Positions 56,381 through 64,000 of a DNA stretch of 64,000 nt are shown one piece after another; the stretch's first letter is position 1; every line of letters begins with the position of its first letter. Source of the DNA: Ornithoclostridium sp944380285 (GTDB taxonomy: Bacteria > Bacillota > Clostridia > Christensenellales > UBA3700); NCBI GenBank assembly GCA_963931165.1, contig OZ006985.1:806001-870000 (forward strand), given 5' to 3'. The notes below the pieces were generated by a model, which saw nothing but the letters and a program-made list of their open reading frames with translations, was not told where the DNA came from and ran no database searches. The translations under genes were made by a program, and so were the position numbers.

Positions 56381-59374
56381 ATGGAAAATATGGGAAGGAC
56401 TAGAAAAAGCACGTTTTTGTCAGTCATAATTCTTGTTCTCGCAACGACGGTTGCGCTTCTCGGCGTTACCGCGCAGGGGGAAAAGACTTATGCCGCAGAA
56501 AACGGCGATTACGGAGAAAATTACAGGAATCAGCTTGCGTTTTCAGCACTAAGGGGTTGGAACAACGACCCGAACGGATTGCTGTACGTCGACGGCACGT
56601 ATCATATGTACTATCAGTACAATTACGATCAGAGGAACGGTCAGACGTATAACGGCTGGGGCAATATGAGCTGGGGACACGCGACGAGTACCGATCTCGT
56701 GCATTGGACGGAACAGCCCGTTGCGATACCCGCGTATCAGACGGTAAACGGCGAATACTACGATATGATGTTCTCGGGAAGCGCCGTTTACGACAAGGAC
56801 AATACGAGCGAGTTTTTCGACGACAACGGCGGCAAGGGCATAGTCGCGATACTCACTCAGCCTCAGACTGCAGAACAGGGCGGCGCACAGAGACAGATAC
56901 TGGCGTACAGCTATGACGGTCAGAATTTTACGATACACGGCGAGATTCTCGGCAGAGAGGACGACGGCGGTATGGGAGACAACGAATTCCGCGATCCCAA
57001 GGTGTTCTGGAGCGAGAAGCATTCCAAGTGGATTATGGCGGTTGGCGGCGGCCTTGTCAGAATGTATTCCTCCGACGATCTCAAAGAATGGAAATACCTG
57101 GGCAGCACGGGTTTCTGGGGCGAGTGTCCCGATCTGTCCGCATACGAGACCGACGACGGACTCAAGTACGTTCTCATCCTTTCGCCCGAGGACAAGAGTC
57201 AAAGCCACAATTTTAACGGAACAACGAGAAAAGACACTTTCTATCCCGCGGAATATTACGTCGTAGGTCATCTTGACGACAGCGGACTTTTCGTTGCCGA
57301 AGGAGAGATAAAGAGGCTGAGTTACGGCATTGACAGCTACGCGATGCAGACGTTCAACAACGCTCCCGACGGCAAGGTCTACGGCATAAGCTGGTCGGCA
57401 AGCTGGAAGAGTGTGGGGCAGTACGAGTCTGTGCGCGAAAATTACAACGGCGGCATGACGATCGCCTGCGAGCTTAAACTGGCAAAGAACGACGATGGCG
57501 ATTACGTACTTGAGCGCGTTCCCGTCAGCGCTTTCGACAAGTTGCGCGGTGAAAAGATAGCAAGCTATGCCGGCACGGTCAACGCGGAGACCACGGCTTT
57601 GACAGAAGTCAGCGCCGACGTGTTCGACATGACGACAACGCTCGATTTCAACGCGGGAGACGCGTCTTTCGCGCAACTCGAGATACGCGCGTCGGCTGCG
57701 GAAAAAACTGTGCTTCGCTACGACGTAGAGAGAGAAGAACTCGTGCTCGACCGTTCGCAGAGTTCTCTGATAGTAAAAGATACCGATTATTTTGCGTTCC
57801 CCGAACGAATACCCGTTAAACTCAAAGACGGAAAACTCGAGATCAGGGTGATAAGCGACAGGGCGTTCGTCAGCGTCTTCGCCAACGGGCAGAGCGCGTT
57901 TGCGGCGATATTCCCGCAGGCGGTCTCCGATGGTATGAAGCTGTATGCGGATGGCAACGTCGGAGCTGACGTGACAATTTACAGCCTATCGGGCATTTTC
58001 GGAGAAGTTTCGCCTTCTGAAAAGCTTATACAGAGTTCAAACAAGTTCGATCTTTCAGTCGGCGACAAGGTCGCGCTCGTAGTTTCGAATTACGCGCCCT
58101 CTTTCGACGAAAACGCAGTTTCTTACGAAGTCGTTGAGGGCGGAGAATTCGTATCTCTCGAGAGCGGGAGCGGCATAGCGTTCGTCACCGCGCTTGGCAA
58201 GGGATACGCGAAGATAAGCGCAAATTACGGCGGTCAGACACTTTATACCGACGTCTACGTATATGCGGACGGATACGTCGGGGATATTGAATACGGCGCG
58301 AAGCTGTTCGGTTTTGCGAGACCCGACGACAACGGCATCGTGCTGTCGAGAGGCGACGGCGACGCGTTCATGTTTTCAGACGAATCAGCCGACGAGTTCG
58401 TCTATTCTGCCGATCTGTCTGTAAACGACGGCGGTCAGGCGAGCGGATTGATGTTCGGCATAAGTGACAACCGTTATTATTATTTTGTAGCCACTGCGGA
58501 TTTCAAAGACAACGTTATCAAAATATGGCGTTCGGACGTAGGCGATCTTGCCAGAGTATCTTACGCCTTCGGCGGCAGAAAGAGTTGCCGGCTCACGCTC
58601 GAGGTCAGAGACGAAGTCGCGTATCTGACCGTAGATTCCGGAAAGAACGCAGATTTGATATGCGCGCTTGACGGTTACGACGGCGGCATGCTCGGCTTCA
58701 ACACTTACAAGGCAGACACTCTGATCAACAACGTGACGCTTGAGAGAAAAGTTTCTTCGGCGATCTACGACAAGAGCGCGAACGTGATCTTTCCGATCGG
58801 CGAACGCGAAGTGGTCAAAGTCGTCAACGTCACGGACGGCAGTTACCGTCTGAAAGAGGGAGAATACGCCGTTGAGAACGGACAAGTCGTGCTCAGGTCA
58901 GACTACTTGAACACGCTCGCTTCGGGTACTGAATACGTATTCAGAGTCGTTGCTGCTGACAGAGATTTCGACTTCAAGGTATCGCCCTTGTTCGAGCAAG
59001 CGACGGCGAGCGCGGGAAAACCCGAGTTTTCTCCCGACGAACAGATAACCGTTGCCGTCAGCGGCGCCGCAAACGTCTACGCGGTCAGGATAGACGGCAA
59101 AACTGTGGACGACGAGCTGATCTCCGTACAGGACGGAGTCGTCACGGTATCCGCCGGTCTCGGACTGATAGAGGGTACCTATACCGCTACGCTTATCACC
59201 GACAACGGCAGACCCGAAGTCAGGATAGTCGTCGCGCGTCCTTACGATGCGTCGGGCGAAGCGGAAGAGCCCGATTTTACGTTCTTTATTATCGACATAA
59301 CTCTGTTTGCGATCTTTATAATCGCGTGTATAGCTTTGCCGATCGTCAAAAAGGCAAGAAAAAAGACTGAATAA
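56381..59374 (+). CDS. Glycoside hydrolase family 32 (fructan hydrolase), membrane-anchored
   Basis: 997 residues from ATG 56381 (56360 and 56390 also possible; none has a good ribosome site). A signal peptide is followed by the GH32 five-blade propeller: GWNNDPNGL (nucleophile Asp 63), EFRDPKVF (transition-state Asp 205) and GECPDL (acid/base Glu 248), then the C-terminal beta-sandwich. Further domains follow: a Big-like segment (DKVALVVSNYAPSF), a laminin-G/concanavalin-like domain and a beta domain. A last membrane helix (FFIIDITLFAIFIIACIALP) and a basic tail anchor it. It hydrolyses levan, inulin or sucrose at the cell surface. The anchor keeps products close to the ABC importer encoded next. 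Confidence 0.93.
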   Translation: MENMGRTRKSTFLSVIILVLATTVALLGVTAQGEKTYAAENGDYGENYRNQLAFSALRGWNNDPNGLLYVDGTYHMYYQYNYDQRNGQTYNGWGNMSWGHATSTDLVHWTEQPVAIPAYQTVNGEYYDMMFSGSAVYDKDNTSEFFDDNGGKGIVAILTQPQTAEQGGAQRQILAYSYDGQNFTIHGEILGREDDGGMGDNEFRDPKVFWSEKHSKWIMAVGGGLVRMYSSDDLKEWKYLGSTGFWGECPDLSAYETDDGLKYVLILSPEDKSQSHNFNGTTRKDTFYPAEYYVVGHLDDSGLFVAEGEIKRLSYGIDSYAMQTFNNAPDGKVYGISWSASWKSVGQYESVRENYNGGMTIACELKLAKNDDGDYVLERVPVSAFDKLRGEKIASYAGTVNAETTALTEVSADVFDMTTTLDFNAGDASFAQLEIRASAAEKTVLRYDVEREELVLDRSQSSLIVKDTDYFAFPERIPVKLKDGKLEIRVISDRAFVSVFANGQSAFAAIFPQAVSDGMKLYADGNVGADVTIYSLSGIFGEVSPSEKLIQSSNKFDLSVGDKVALVVSNYAPSFDENAVSYEVVEGGEFVSLESGSGIAFVTALGKGYAKISANYGGQTLYTDVYVYADGYVGDIEYGAKLFGFARPDDNGIVLSRGDGDAFMFSDESADEFVYSADLSVNDGGQASGLMFGISDNRYYYFVATADFKDNVIKIWRSDVGDLARVSYAFGGRKSCRLTLEVRDEVAYLTVDSGKNADLICALDGYDGGMLGFNTYKADTLINNVTLERKVSSAIYDKSANVIFPIGEREVVKVVNVTDGSYRLKEGEYAVENGQVVLRSDYLNTLASGTEYVFRVVAADRDFDFKVSPLFEQATASAGKPEFSPDEQITVAVSGAANVYAVRIDGKTVDDELISVQDGVVTVSAGLGLIEGTYTATLITDNGRPEVRIVVARPYDASGEAEEPDFTFFIIDITLFAIFIIACIALPIVKKARKKTE

Positions 59375-59385
59375 GAGAGGAAATT

Positions 59386-60381
59386 ATGAGCAAGAAAAAA
59401 GCTGTCGCAAGCGCAACCGAAACCGCGATAGAAGCGAACGGATTGCCGTTGAACAACAAAAGCAAGTGGGAAAGCTGGAAGGATAATTTCAAGAGGAGAG
59501 GCTGGATACTGCTGTTTATCCTGCCCGCGGTAATATACGTCCTGATATTCTGCTATATCCCGATGTACGGCATACTTGTCGCTTTTCAGGATTATATGCC
59601 CGGCGATCCGATAATAGGCGAGGGCACTCAGTGGGTAGGATGGGAAAATTTCAAGACGTTTTTCTCCAACCCCAATTTCCTGACTTATTTCAAGAACACG
59701 TTTTTGCTGTGTATCTTTGGATTTCTAGTCGGATTTCCGCTGCCGATAATCGTCGCGCTCCTTCTCAATTCGCTGAGATCGAAAAAGGCGAAGAAAGGTC
59801 TGCAGATATTGTACTACGCGCCGCACTTCATATCTCTGGTCGTAATGGTCGGTATGCTCGAACTGATATTCGGCTCTGACGGACTTATAGATCAGCTCAG
59901 CATTCAGGCGGGCGGCGACGTCAACGGATTGCAGCTGTTCTTAAAACCCGAAGCGTTCAGACCACTGTTCATATTCTCGGGCAACTGGCAGGACTTCGGG
60001 TGGTCGGCGATAATATACCTCGCGGCGCTTTCTGGCGTAGACCCGTCGTTGCACGAAGCTGCAAAAGTGGACGGAGCTTCCAGATTCAAGCGTATATTCA
60101 GCGTGGATCTTCCCGCGATCGCTCCGACGATAGTGATGCTGATGATACTTTCGGTCGGCAATCTTATGAACTGCGGTTACGAAAAAGTATTGCTTATGCA
60201 GACGGGCGGCAACCTCGAAACGAGTGAAATACTTTCGACTTACGTCTATACGTTCGGTCTTCTGGGCGGTCAGTACGGCGTAGGTACCGCGGCGGGTCTT
60301 TTTAACTCCGTCATCAACGTCGTGTTGCTTGTGATAGCAAACTTCACGTCGAAAAAGCTCGCCAACCAGAGCATGTGGTAA
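59386..60381 (+). CDS. Sugar ABC transporter permease (LplB/YtcP type), subunit 1
   Basis: A 331-residue permease with six helices; the N-terminal region WILLFILPAVIYVLIFCYIPMYG and DYMPGDPI are typical of LplB-like permeases. The ATPase-contact EAA loop reads HEAAKVDGASRFKRIFSVDLPAI. It pairs with the next gene. No ATP-binding subunit is encoded in this window, so a shared housekeeping MsmX-type ATPase is likely. Confidence 0.93.
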   Translation: MSKKKAVASATETAIEANGLPLNNKSKWESWKDNFKRRGWILLFILPAVIYVLIFCYIPMYGILVAFQDYMPGDPIIGEGTQWVGWENFKTFFSNPNFLTYFKNTFLLCIFGFLVGFPLPIIVALLLNSLRSKKAKKGLQILYYAPHFISLVVMVGMLELIFGSDGLIDQLSIQAGGDVNGLQLFLKPEAFRPLFIFSGNWQDFGWSAIIYLAALSGVDPSLHEAAKVDGASRFKRIFSVDLPAIAPTIVMLMILSVGNLMNCGYEKVLLMQTGGNLETSEILSTYVYTFGLLGGQYGVGTAAGLFNSVINVVLLVIANFTSKKLANQSMW

Positions 60382-60391
60382 GAGGTGGAAT

Positions 60392-61297
60392 ATGAATGCA
60401 CAGGAACTCAGGATCAACGCTAAAAAGAACAAAATAAAAGAAAGCAAAACCGATTACGTGTATTACGGGGTGTGCGCGTTCATACTCGCTCTTCTCGCGG
60501 TAGTGGTCATATATCCTCTGTACTATATCGTAATAGCGTCGATATCCGATCCCGACGCGGTCATGACGGGCAAGGTCTGGCTTTATCCCGTAGAACTGAC
60601 TTTTTCGGGTTACGGACAGCTGTTCTACCGCGAGGATATATGGAGGAGCTATTTCAACACGATCGCCTATACTGTACTCGGTACGGCGTTCAATGTTGCG
60701 CTGACGATACCCGCAGGCTGGGCGCTGTCACGCGAATACCTGCCTTTCCGCAAGTTTATAATGCCTTTTCTGATAATAACGATGTTCTTCGGCGGCGGAC
60801 TCGTACCTTACGTGATACTGTGCCGCTCTCTCGGGCTTTATCAGAATCCGCTTATCCTTATAATCGGCGGCGGCGTGAGCGTGTACAACGTATTTATGTG
60901 CAAATCCTTCTTCCAGTCCAACGTGCCGAAAGAGGTGCTCGAGGCGGGTATGATAGACGGAGCGGGTGAGATCAGGACGTTTTTCGATATAGTACTGCCC
61001 GTAGCCAAGTCGATCATAAGCGTCATGATACTTTTCTATGCGGTCGGACACTGGAACAACTATATCGACGCGTATATCTTCAGCATAGACGAAAGCTTTT
61101 ATCCGTTGCAGACTCTGCTGAACGGGCTTCTCGACGCAAACTCGGGCGGAGAAGGAGAGGTCGTACTTGAACAGATGAGAGCGGCGACGCAGATAAAATT
61201 CACGTCGATAATAATAGCAACGATACCCATACTGATCATATATCCTATGATCGAAAAGCATTTCGGGCAGGGCGTGCTCGTCGGCTCGTTCAAATAA
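60392..61297 (+). CDS. Carbohydrate ABC transporter permease (LplC/YtcP type), subunit 2
   Basis: A 301-residue permease with six helices; VVVIYPLYYIVIASISDPDAVMTGKVWLYP is the family N-terminus, and the EAA loop is VLEAGMIDGAGEIRTFFDIVLPVAK. It is 10 nt after subunit 1 with GAGGTGG in front. It forms the heterodimeric channel for oligosaccharide import. Confidence 0.93.
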   Translation: MNAQELRINAKKNKIKESKTDYVYYGVCAFILALLAVVVIYPLYYIVIASISDPDAVMTGKVWLYPVELTFSGYGQLFYREDIWRSYFNTIAYTVLGTAFNVALTIPAGWALSREYLPFRKFIMPFLIITMFFGGGLVPYVILCRSLGLYQNPLILIIGGGVSVYNVFMCKSFFQSNVPKEVLEAGMIDGAGEIRTFFDIVLPVAKSIISVMILFYAVGHWNNYIDAYIFSIDESFYPLQTLLNGLLDANSGGEGEVVLEQMRAATQIKFTSIIIATIPILIIYPMIEKHFGQGVLVGSFK

Positions 61298-61312
61298 GCG
61301 CGGGAGAAAACG

Positions 61313-62926
61313 ATGAAGAAACTGATAATCATCATAGTTGCCGTAGTCGTCTGGATAGCCTGCGTGATACCGTTTGCGATGGGCACGGTAAAGGTGAGCG
61401 AGGGCGATCACGATTTCGTGGTGCTTGCGGTAAAAGAGGACGTTGTCAAGGATTACAACACGATGCCTGTATTTGAAAAACTGGCAGACGAAACGGGGCT
61501 TGACGTGTACTGGACTTTCAACACGTCCATGCAGTATTCCAACAACCCAGACCCCGTGGGCATAAACGGCATAGATGCGATATACCATTCGGGGTTCTCC
61601 AACCTCAAACTGTACGATTACGGCAGGAGGGGCAGGATAATCGCGATCGACGAATATCTTGACAGCATGCCCAATTTCAAGAAGATACTCGAAGACCGTC
61701 CCGATATTGCAGAGGCGCTCAAATCTCCCGACGGGCACATCTATTCTTTGCCGAGAGTTGAGGAAATGGGACTCAAAGCATATCCCAACATCCTGTTCAT
61801 CAACAAGTCGTGGATCGAAAAACTGATCGACAACGGGCAGATGCCCTCCTCGGTAAAACTGTCCAAAGAAGATCTGACAGACGGTCTCGACCTCAGTCGC
61901 GACGAGTTCAAGGCGATAATTCAGAAGTTCAACGAGCTTGATATGGACGGCGACGGAAGCACCACCAACGAAGTGCCTCTCGCGTTCGTCAGCGGCAACT
62001 GGCAGGGCAACGAGTCCGATTTCATCGCGTCTTTCGGTGTCCCCGAAAACAAAGAGCACAAGACGATAGTCAACGACAAAGTCGTGTTCACTATAGAAGA
62101 TGAAAACTGGTTCAGAGCTATATCTGAGATGAACGAGTGGTTCAGAGAAGGTCTGATACGCTCCACTTCTTTCACTCAGAGTCAGGACAGCTTCCTCGCC
62201 AACGGTCAGGACGGCAGATACGGCGCGTTCTACTGGTGGGAGAAGGAGACGGTCGTAGCAAATCCCGACGATTACATCATTGTGCAACCGCTCAAGGATG
62301 ACGACGGCAACCGTTACGTCGGCGTAAGCAACGAATTGGAGATAGAAAAAGGCGAATGCGTGATACTGAGTACCTGCGAAGACCCCAAGGAACTTCTCGG
62401 ATACTTCGACAAGTTCTTCGAGCCCGACTATTCGGCGCAGCTCAACTACGGCTCTATCGAGTCGGGCGCTTTTCTCAGAGAAAAGGTGGACAGCAAGCTG
62501 ATCCCCAACGACGATCACGGCGAGCAGAGCGCGGACGACTTCCGTATGAAGAATGCGCCTTACGGGGTAGTATATCTGACCAAGAACGAATGGGAGAACA
62601 ACGTGCAGATGGAATCGCGTGCGGTACTCAGGCTCGAGAGATTGGAGCTTTACGTAAAGCCTTATTCGTATGAAGGTGCGCACGGAATACCAAATCTGAA
62701 TTATACAGAGCAGGAACTCAAGGACCTCAACGCCCACGAGTCGTCGCTCGGGAACAACATCACCAAGTGGATGACCGATGCGATCATAGGTTCAAGCGCT
62801 CCGACAAGGGAATCGTGGCAGAGTTTTCTCAGCGAAAACAAGACCGCGATCGAGCAGATAAAAGCTATAAATCAGGCAGCTTACGATCGCTATCTGAAGG
62901 CGTTGCAGGCAGAGGAAAGTCAATGA
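61313..62926 (+). CDS. Extracellular solute-binding protein
   Basis: A 537-residue type-1 sugar-binding protein of the LplA/YtcQ group. One N-terminal membrane segment (LIIIIVAVVVWIACVIPFAMG) lacks a good lipobox (Trp at -3), so it may be anchored by this helix rather than by lipid. A DMDGDGSTTNEVPLAF stretch resembles the calcium-binding loop often found in this group. It delivers fructo-oligosaccharides to the permease pair. Confidence 0.88.
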   Translation: MKKLIIIIVAVVVWIACVIPFAMGTVKVSEGDHDFVVLAVKEDVVKDYNTMPVFEKLADETGLDVYWTFNTSMQYSNNPDPVGINGIDAIYHSGFSNLKLYDYGRRGRIIAIDEYLDSMPNFKKILEDRPDIAEALKSPDGHIYSLPRVEEMGLKAYPNILFINKSWIEKLIDNGQMPSSVKLSKEDLTDGLDLSRDEFKAIIQKFNELDMDGDGSTTNEVPLAFVSGNWQGNESDFIASFGVPENKEHKTIVNDKVVFTIEDENWFRAISEMNEWFREGLIRSTSFTQSQDSFLANGQDGRYGAFYWWEKETVVANPDDYIIVQPLKDDDGNRYVGVSNELEIEKGECVILSTCEDPKELLGYFDKFFEPDYSAQLNYGSIESGAFLREKVDSKLIPNDDHGEQSADDFRMKNAPYGVVYLTKNEWENNVQMESRAVLRLERLELYVKPYSYEGAHGIPNLNYTEQELKDLNAHESSLGNNITKWMTDAIIGSSAPTRESWQSFLSENKTAIEQIKAINQAAYDRYLKALQAEESQ

Positions 62927-63627
62927 GAGGATTGCAAAGGCTGGGAGAATATCTGTGGGAATTTTTCGTCGTTACCGCGATCGCGGCGGTGTCGGCGGTG
63001 ACGGTATTGCCGTTTTTCCCCGTGACGGTCGGGCTTGCCGATTATTTCGGCAAAGACTTTGAGACGCGCGCCTTCAAGGATATTTTTTCCGCCATTGCCA
63101 AAAACGCGAAAATTATAGCGGCATATACGCTTTTTCAGCTCGTCGCCATAGTTTTCCCGGCATTGAACGTGTTCTTTTTCAATACGCACTCCGAAGCGTC
63201 CAACGCGATAGTGCTCGGAATAAGCTATGCGGTGCTCGCGATAGGCTGTCTGTTCGCGATAACGGCGCCGACGGTGATAGCCAATATGAACGTTACGTTT
63301 TTTCAGCTTCTCAAAAATTGTCTTATACTTTTTTCGGGCGGCTGGGCAAACGGGATACTTGCGGCGATATGCGTCGCCGGCGTTGCAGCTCTGGTGATCT
63401 TCTATCCCTATGTCGTGGTGTTGACGCTGTACGCACTGCCTCTTACGGTGACCAAACTCATGAGAGAAAACTTTCTCAGACTCAAAGCAAAAGCTCTCGG
63501 CACGTCGGTGTACGAATTGAAACAAAGAGAGAAAAGAGACGATTATCTCGACGAATACGGTAAAATAAAAAGAAATCCGCAGAACGGGCGGAACGGAGAA
63601 GACGACAATGAAGAAAAACACAATTAA
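62923..63627 (+). CDS. DUF624 (YesL-like) membrane protein
   Basis: 234 residues with five or so helices. LGEYLWEFFVVTAIAAVSAVTVLPFFPVTVG at the start is the YesL/DUF624 hallmark; these proteins accompany LplB/LplC-type sugar ABC systems in Firmicutes. The ATG overlaps the stop of the binding-protein gene. The basic/acidic C-terminal tail is cytoplasmic. Function in transport is unknown. Confidence 0.85.
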   Translation: MRGLQRLGEYLWEFFVVTAIAAVSAVTVLPFFPVTVGLADYFGKDFETRAFKDIFSAIAKNAKIIAAYTLFQLVAIVFPALNVFFFNTHSEASNAIVLGISYAVLAIGCLFAITAPTVIANMNVTFFQLLKNCLILFSGGWANGILAAICVAGVAALVIFYPYVVVLTLYALPLTVTKLMRENFLRLKAKALGTSVYELKQREKRDDYLDEYGKIKRNPQNGRNGEDDNEEKHN

Positions 63628-64000
63628 AATCGTGATAGTTATCACGGTTGTGGCATTGTTGCTCGCGTTCGTATTGATCGGTTGCGACGAGGAGACGGTA
63701 AACGCTGCGCCGCAAGTGGACGGAGCGCACGATTTCGACTGCATCGTCGATACCCCCGTGGATATTCTCGACGGAGTAGCTGCGCTCGACGACGAGGACG
63801 GAGACATCACTCCCGACATGGCGATCACGATTACCCCCGAGGCGGAGTTAAGGGACAACGGATATGCCGTTTTCCCCGAAGAAGGCAATTACCGCGTTAC
63901 CTATACCGCAACGGACAGCACGGGCAGAAGTACGAGCGAAAGCGTTATCGTAAGCGCTGTCGAAAGAGAACTCTATATGGATTTCAGCGAGGTCAGCGGG
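63608..64000 (+). CDS. Lipoprotein with Ig-like (DUF5011-type) domain, 3' truncated
   Basis: Starts at ATG 63608, inside the end of the DUF624 gene. MKKNTIKIVIVITVVALLL and VLIGC form a lipoprotein signal. VDILDGVAALDDEDGDITPD ... YRVTYTATDSTGRST is the pattern of DUF5011/Ig-like surface domains. The frame is open to the right edge, so the rest is outside. As the last visible gene of the operon it may be another glycan-binding or glycan-cutting protein. Confidence 0.8.
   Translation, partial: MKKNTIKIVIVITVVALLLAFVLIGCDEETVNAAPQVDGAHDFDCIVDTPVDILDGVAALDDEDGDITPDMAITITPEAELRDNGYAVFPEEGNYRVTYTATDSTGRSTSESVIVSAVERELYMDFSEVSG

Overview
The window looks like a chromosome segment from an uncultured, fairly GC-rich member of the Clostridia (Bacillota). 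The signs are strong AGGAGG-type ribosome sites, sigma-A-like promoters (TTGACA-17-TATAAT), an NfeD/FloA pair, a Mn2+ riboswitch ahead of mntP, GPH-type sugar symporters, a Spo0A-like DNA-binding protein and a Gram-positive polysaccharide-utilisation locus. TGA is used as an ordinary stop. Species cannot be named from the sequence alone.

Layout. 1-3.5 kb: P1-type peptidase (cut by the window edge), citrate synthase and a two-subunit chromate transporter. 3.5-4.4 kb: a gene-free zone with two diverged 89-bp repeats and a run of strong inverted repeats. 4.4-15.5 kb: a lipoprotein, two GPH/MFS symporters (one with a ~400-residue charged tail), a HAD phosphatase, a GH3 glycosidase, a maltose-type acetyltransferase and a secreted endo/exonuclease/phosphatase-fold lipoprotein. 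15.6-23.3 kb: yybP-ykoY riboswitch with mntP, a MATE exporter with an apparently leaderless mRNA, a zinc-ribbon membrane protein, an esterase lipoprotein, a PhoB/PhoR-like two-component pair and manA.

23.5-30.8 kb and 47.6-51.3 kb form the accessory part. The first holds a remnant type II-like CRISPR (two 36-nt repeats, one 30-nt spacer), a lone type I-C-like repeat, a candidate structured ncRNA and a small RelA/SpoT-type HD hydrolase. After these comes a 3.35-kb element present twice in the window (24558-27907 and 47934-51301). Each copy begins with the same degenerate CRISPR repeat. It carries a Spo0A-like regulator interrupted by one in-frame TGA, a surface lipoprotein with zinc-ribbon-like repeats and leucine-rich repeats, 10-bp-phased 0A-box-like sites before both genes, and a ~157-nt RNA-like structure with compensatory changes between copies. 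Copy B sits at the end of a small type I-C-like CRISPR array; no cas genes are in the window. Copy A is followed by a very AT-rich OLD-like ATPase/TOPRIM operon (probably defence), whose promoter spacer is an 18-bp palindrome, and by an IS481-like insertion sequence.

31-47.6 kb is dense housekeeping: nfeD-floA, a thioesterase, an iron-type alcohol dehydrogenase with thiN and a phosphoglycolate-type phosphatase, a membrane protein ending in an L15-like domain, GH20 hexosaminidase, a CtpE-like P-type ATPase, RadC, a YgjP-like metalloprotease, zinc-ribbon/membrane proteins, a degenerate exonuclease fold, a GNAT enzyme and an SdpI-family protein.

52-64 kb is a fructan-type utilisation locus: LacI regulator, a 1031-residue zinc-ribbon/beta-domain lipoprotein with a 542-bp internal duplication, a membrane-anchored GH32, two ABC permeases, a solute-binding protein, a DUF624 protein and a lipoprotein cut by the right edge. 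Together they would bind and cut fructan at the cell surface and import the products under LacI control.
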